Shown piece by piece: positions 59,676-64,000 of a stretch of DNA of 64,000 bases. Made by a program: the position numbers and the translations under genes. Numbering within the stretch: position 1 is the first letter of the stretch; the number at the start of each line of letters is the position of its first letter. The notes beneath the pieces were generated by a model, which was given only the letters and a program-made list of their open reading frames with translations, did no database searches and was not told the DNA's origin. The stretch is from Gibbula magus (lineage: Eukaryota > Mollusca > Gastropoda > Trochida > Trochidae), in contig OW388296.1 of the NCBI GenBank assembly GCA_936450465.1, positions 53,806,431 to 53,870,430 on the forward strand, in the 5' to 3' direction.

Positions 59676-60663
59676 AAGTGTTGTCCTCCTGGCCATGTCT
59701 AGAGTCCTCGATGAAGAGTATCACCTCAATACTATGAAGAAAGGAACATCCCTTCACCCATTTGCGTTCATCTCCATCGTCAGTAAGACTAAATGTGCAG
59801 CTAGGTGTGGGTTAACACCATCCTGTGATTGTTTCTCATTTGACATCACTAACAGAACATGCCTCCACTATAATACCAACAGTATAGTTGTCACCAATGA
59901 CAATGCATCAAGTGAAAAGTGTTATTTGAAGTTGACTGGTATGTAGTAAATTTCATGTACAGTCAGACCTCGTTTAACCGGACCTCGGAAATCCGGAAAT
60001 CCGGTCATCCGCATGGTAGTGTTTCAGGGCCGTGTTCAAGAGAGCTTTCAAAGTAATGGCTCAATTAGCGATTACTTTTAAACCTCTCTTGAACGCGATT
60101 GCTCAATGTAGCGCTACGTAGCAAGGCGAGCAAACTTCGAGTAATTTGCAGCGTGTCGTTCATGAGAGAAATGAGCGCTACTTGAGCGCTATTTATACGC
60201 TACATTGAACAATCAATGAGCGATTATAAGCGCTCGCTGTTATGGAACGGAGTTCAGATGTTCTCTATGCATTATATACAAATGATAATTCGTTTAACCA
60301 CACAACTTGCCATCCGAACGATTTTCAACTGTAACCAAATTGTGCGGATAAACGGGGTCTGGCTGTATTTCCAATAGTGTAAGGCCAAGGGCCAATTGGT
60401 AGAGACATGATTATTCATGTATAGTCCATCAGACCATATACATGTACAACGATAGATAAAAACAATATAGATAGGTAGACTGTGCTATAACATTTATTCC
60501 AGTGTGTTGTTTATATTAATATTCTTAATATTCTACATATCAATTGTATTATACACTATTTTAGATTAAAGCCTAAAAGTACAATTCCGCCAGCGCCTTG
60601 AGAAACTGCTGAGTAGTTTGATAAGAGCGCTATACAAGATGACATATTATATTATTATTATTA

Positions 60664-60706
<43 letters not shown>

Positions 60707-61595
60707 GAAAGCATTTGAAAAAAAGGATTGCACATGGATGCACTTGAATAAATCTTTTATAATATTTGACATCTTTACTTTACTTGCCCCTTATACTTCA
60801 GCCGATAACGGGAAAAACATTGAAGACGAACCTTTACAAATAGAAAACCTGCATTTGCTTGTATTCTTCGGGACACGGAAAGGCCTTAAAGAACTGTGGC
60901 TTACTAAATCAAGGCCTAAAAGGTATCCTCATCTAAAGGATAGATCATTCATCACCTTCCACTTCATCAAAAATCAACGAACACTGTTATTATCAACTGT
61001 TGAAGACGGTGGTCAAATTCTGTCAGCCCCTTTGGGCCAAGATGAATACACAGTGATACTTAAAGGACATGTAGCCACTGCATTTGCTGTAGACGAAGGA
61101 AGGAGTGAAGTCTTCTTTGCCGGCCAGAGTGATAGGAAATCTGGCATATTCAAGTTTGGATTAGATTCTCATAAAGCAGTGTTTGTTACTCCAACTACTG
61201 GTACCATATACTCTCTTGCTGTGGATCCAAAGAGAAGGAGAGTATTTGTCCCGGGGAGCAATGACCTGACGTCGTACTCTCATGAAGGCACACAACCAGA
61301 GTTAGTTTCTAAACAGGAGACTGTTGCAGTTGAGTATGATCGATGGGAACAAGTTTTATATTTTAATGACAAAGAGACGGTTATGAAAGAGGATGTGATA
61401 ACTAAGAAACGGTCAACCGTGACGACTCTGAAATATATACCAAGGTACATCTGCAGTCTGGGAGACCGATTGTTTGTGACTCCTCAAGCAGAAAAGAGTT
61501 TCCATATTGGTGTATTCAACAAATCGTCCTCAACATACCACGTGCAAGGTGGATCGTATTCAAGACAGGACATACATTTTATTGTCTTGTACTGA
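59676..61595 (+). CDS. PAN/apple plus YWTD-like propeller gene, two exons
   Basis: Exon 59676-59938 follows TTTACAG and ends TG|GTATGT in phase 1. It encodes a PAN/apple-like domain with KTKCAARCGLTPSCDCFSFD and later Cys in LHY and EKCYLK contexts. Exon 60802-61595 follows ATACTTCAG and begins in the matching phase (ADNGKNIEDEP). It encodes 263 residues of YWTD/LDLR-B-like blades (ATAFAVDEGRSEVFF, IYSLAVDPKRRRVFV, VEYDRWEQVLYFND) and ends in TGA. The intron holds a pogo-like MITE and an ATT-tailed retroelement remnant. The upstream exon, with start and signal peptide, was not found. PAN domains bind protein or carbohydrate and propellers bind ligands, so an extracellular recognition role is inferred. 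It is the most complete member of the window's propeller family, and on the opposite strand from the others. Confidence 0.72.
59960..60365. mobile_element. pogo/Tigger-like MITE in the intron
   Basis: The ends CAGTCAGACCTCGTTTAACC and the complement of GGATAAACGGGGTCTGGCTG are inverted repeats flanked by TA, the pattern of pogo-type elements. A second, palindrome-rich segment (about 60020-60260, GAGCGCTA words) appears nested inside. Confidence 0.75.
60545..60706 (+). mobile_element. SINE/LINE 3' end with (ATT)n tail
   Basis: TAAGAGCGCTATACAAGATG followed by about 60 bp of ATT repeat (60645-60706) is the usual form of a retroposon 3' terminus. The 5' part was not recognised. Confidence 0.55.
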
Positions 61596-64000
61596 GACAG
61601 GCAGAATAACCTTCATTTTCATTTTCATTTTCATTTTCCTCATATAATTATTCATTTGCTATTATCACCATGTTGCATTCAACTGTGAACACAAGCAACA
61701 ATTTGTTTATTTCCTGTGATAAACAAGCGTATTACCCATATGGGAAGACGGACACAGGGTAGTATTTTTCCTGTAAGTCACATGGGAGTTACACCTTTTT
61801 CTGGCTTTTGATTGGCTGTTACAGAAAAATAAGAATTTCATTGGTTTCCGGAACTACTTCATTCATCTTTCTTACTTTTCCCGACTAGTAACTTTAGAAA
61901 CTGTCTTCTGCACTTAAACATGTTTTATTTGTTTCCCGCAGTTGAAATTAGCGTTTTCGTACATGTGCCGACGCATCAAATGTCGGAGGAAGCAGTTAAA
62001 TTGTCCGAAATTTAAAGAAACTAGCGATTACTGCTTGACTGTATAACCACGGAAAGCTTCAAGAGCGACGGCGATCGTTCGAATGTAATGACGTCATAGG
62101 CGCGAGCGGTTATGACGTCACAGTGTCGATTGTAACGTCACAGGGCTTTTCGGTTTGAGCCGACTTGTTTTTGAGCTTCGCACACCTCTTGATATGGATG
62201 TTGCAAAAACTTATATGTATAATCATGGATTGATAGTAATTGACAGGAATACAAAACTTTCAACTAAAGCCACATCTTTCTTTTATTGTGAAAGACATTT
62301 TCACAGGGGACATTTTAATCGTGCGGAGTAAACAAGGATAGGTACGTAAGAAGTGAATCCATGTCACACGCGTATGGATATGGAGATTCATCTCCTTCTC
62401 GGGTCCTTTTAGAGAAGCTATTGGCTTTTAATATTCGCGTTTTTACTTTAATTTGTCATATGGGTAATATAAACAATAACCAACTCGTTACGGGGAATGG
62501 CAGGTTATCTTTCCCTCGTTATATCAATTGTGTGTAATTCTCTCGCCAAGGCTCGAGAATTACTCAAATGATATAACTCGGGAAAGATAATCTGTCATTC
62601 CCCGTCACTCGTTAGTTATTGTCTAAATATTTATTCTGGGTGAGACTAACAATCATTTAAGAAAACATATTGTGTGGAGTTAATGACATAATAGGATACA
62701 TGTGCAGATTGGTTCAGGATTATAATGTTTGATAACGTTTCTGATGGCGTTCAGAGAAGAACATGCCAAAAGCAAAATAGTATGGATGCTATAGGTCAGT
62801 GTGGACAGATAGGATGCTCAGTCCGGGAGGAGGAAAGCTAGGAGGAGAAAAAGCACCGTACATAGCATCACATGACTTAATATCCATTTAAAACTCCATG
62901 GAGACATAATATACATTATTAACTGAGAACGATATTTTAAGAACATACTGACCCCAAGATTACAAATAATTAGTTGGGTTGGTATTTATATATATAGCTA
63001 GGTTGTTACCTTTGATATTGATATGGTTAAGATATATGAAACCTATTTAAACATACATTTCCTAAGTGGTGGATGACCTACTTCCTTATAGTCTTCAATG
63101 TACTATCAGAAGAACACGTGATACCCCCCGTATTGCAATCAGTGCCCATATATTAATTAACCTTATACATTTATATATTCATTAACCTGATTATTTTCAT
63201 GAAAGAGGAAAACAATGGAATCTGATTAGAAATGTTTAAAACATTATATTCATACGTATATCATATTTTTCTTTGCATGTTTTATTGTTTTTGGTATCAT
63301 TTACGTCACGTCATTGTCATTACATTCTCTTCCCATAGAGGTTACCCCCCTCAAATTTTCTACCGTACCCTCTGTTACATTAAGGCGCTATTTTAACTTT
63401 TCTCGGATTATCTGGCGGTGAGAGTTTGTAACACCGGCATCGTCCTTATTTTCTGTTTAATCAAACATCCTTTTACATCTGAGGCCGAACTCTGTCTTAT
63501 AAACAACAGATGATGGTTCTGATTCAATCGTTGTTGTCAGCAGACATGAACCGATATAGACATTGAAGCGGACGTAAAATATCAAGCGTCGTGCGATATA
63601 TCAAGTTTTTCTCTCTGAAATAACAAATATATGTACCCGTACGTGAAAATATAGACATGCGTGGAATTTAATTAAAGATGTCTTAATGTTAACCCGTTAT
63701 TAGTTATTTCAAGCAATCAATTTCAATTTAAAATGGCGAAACATTGACGGATCCAGCATGTTCGTTTGGGAGGGTGTTTCCCTTCTTCAACAGTTGACAA
63801 ACAAAAATATATCCGCCATTGCGAAATTCCAAACTGATTCAATATTTATTTGATATAGGGCAACTCTTCTCAGCACACGTATTCACACAAACTAGAACGT
63901 GTTTGGTTCAAAAAAATTTCATCTAATACTTTAATCTCCTGGAGTTTGTTTCTCCAAGGGGAAGCATGACAGATCGTTTGCCCAAGGGACGTTTTTTTTC
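61596..64000. other. No gene; inverted repeats and a CRE cluster
   Basis: A (TTTTCA)n patch follows the stop codon. TATTACCCATATG at 61730 and its inverse at 62457-62469 may bound a 740-bp element holding two perfect TGACGTCA sites (62089, 62113) and a TAACGTCA (62133). 62473-62622 is a foldback with arms of about 54 bp (ACAATAACCAACTCGTTA ...). From 62.65 kb to the end nothing was seen. Confidence 0.5.

Overview
The window looks like AT-rich, repeat-dense animal nuclear DNA. It has spliced genes with GT-AG introns, long (TA)n, (TTC)n and (ATT)n tracts, tRNA-derived SINEs, non-LTR retrotransposons, a mariner and many terminal-inverted-repeat elements. Repeat style and protein families suggest a lophotrochozoan, probably a mollusc (a gastropod such as an abalone is my guess). 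No species was established. No bacterial, plasmid or CRISPR feature is present.

Layout. 0-7.6 kb: dispersed repeats, including a Helentron-like insertion whose empty site lies 4 kb away. 7.6-10.9 kb: a 124-bp satellite with an internal 1000-bp higher-order duplication. 11.2-11.9 kb: an intact intronless gene on the minus strand for a small acidic protein. Its 3' flank carries a histone-mRNA-type stem-loop and its upstream side a TATA-like and a CCAAT/E2F-like site. 12.7-27.7 kb: microsatellites, tandem arrays, foldback elements, a hAT-type MITE with an 8-bp target duplication, a minus-strand SINE and TA-flanked MITEs. 27.8-29.4 kb: two 3' exons of a minus-strand gene with a YWTD-like beta-propeller. 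31.4-32 kb: a LINE fragment next to a MITE.

32.8-43.3 kb: the centrepiece is a ten-exon plus-strand gene (1008 codons, all splice phases agree). It joins an N-terminal CX2C...CX2C zinc module, a DUF6589 region and a C2H2-like finger. A perfect 84-bp inverted repeat, itself hairpin-forming, flanks the locus, and two copies of one SINE family sit in its introns in opposite orientations. 41.1-42.5 kb: a Helentron-like element filled with a 151-bp tandem array. 43.6-46.1 kb: a TTAA-flanked MITE, a signal-peptide exon and an inactivated mariner.

46.3-56.7 kb: a segmentally duplicated, decaying family of the signal-peptide and propeller exons. It is separated by nested non-LTR retrotransposons, one of which encodes a 2A-like peptide just before its endonuclease. 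58.8-61.6 kb: a TIR element and a plus-strand gene with a PAN/apple exon and a propeller exon, with a pogo-like MITE in the intron. 61.6-64 kb: no gene seen, some palindromic repeats.

Functionally, three things stand out: a secreted or extracellular propeller family (27.8, 47, 54-56 and 59-61 kb), one large possibly transposon-derived zinc-finger gene, and one candidate replication-linked acidic protein. Everything else appears to be repeat biology. All calls come from reading the sequence; no database search was run.
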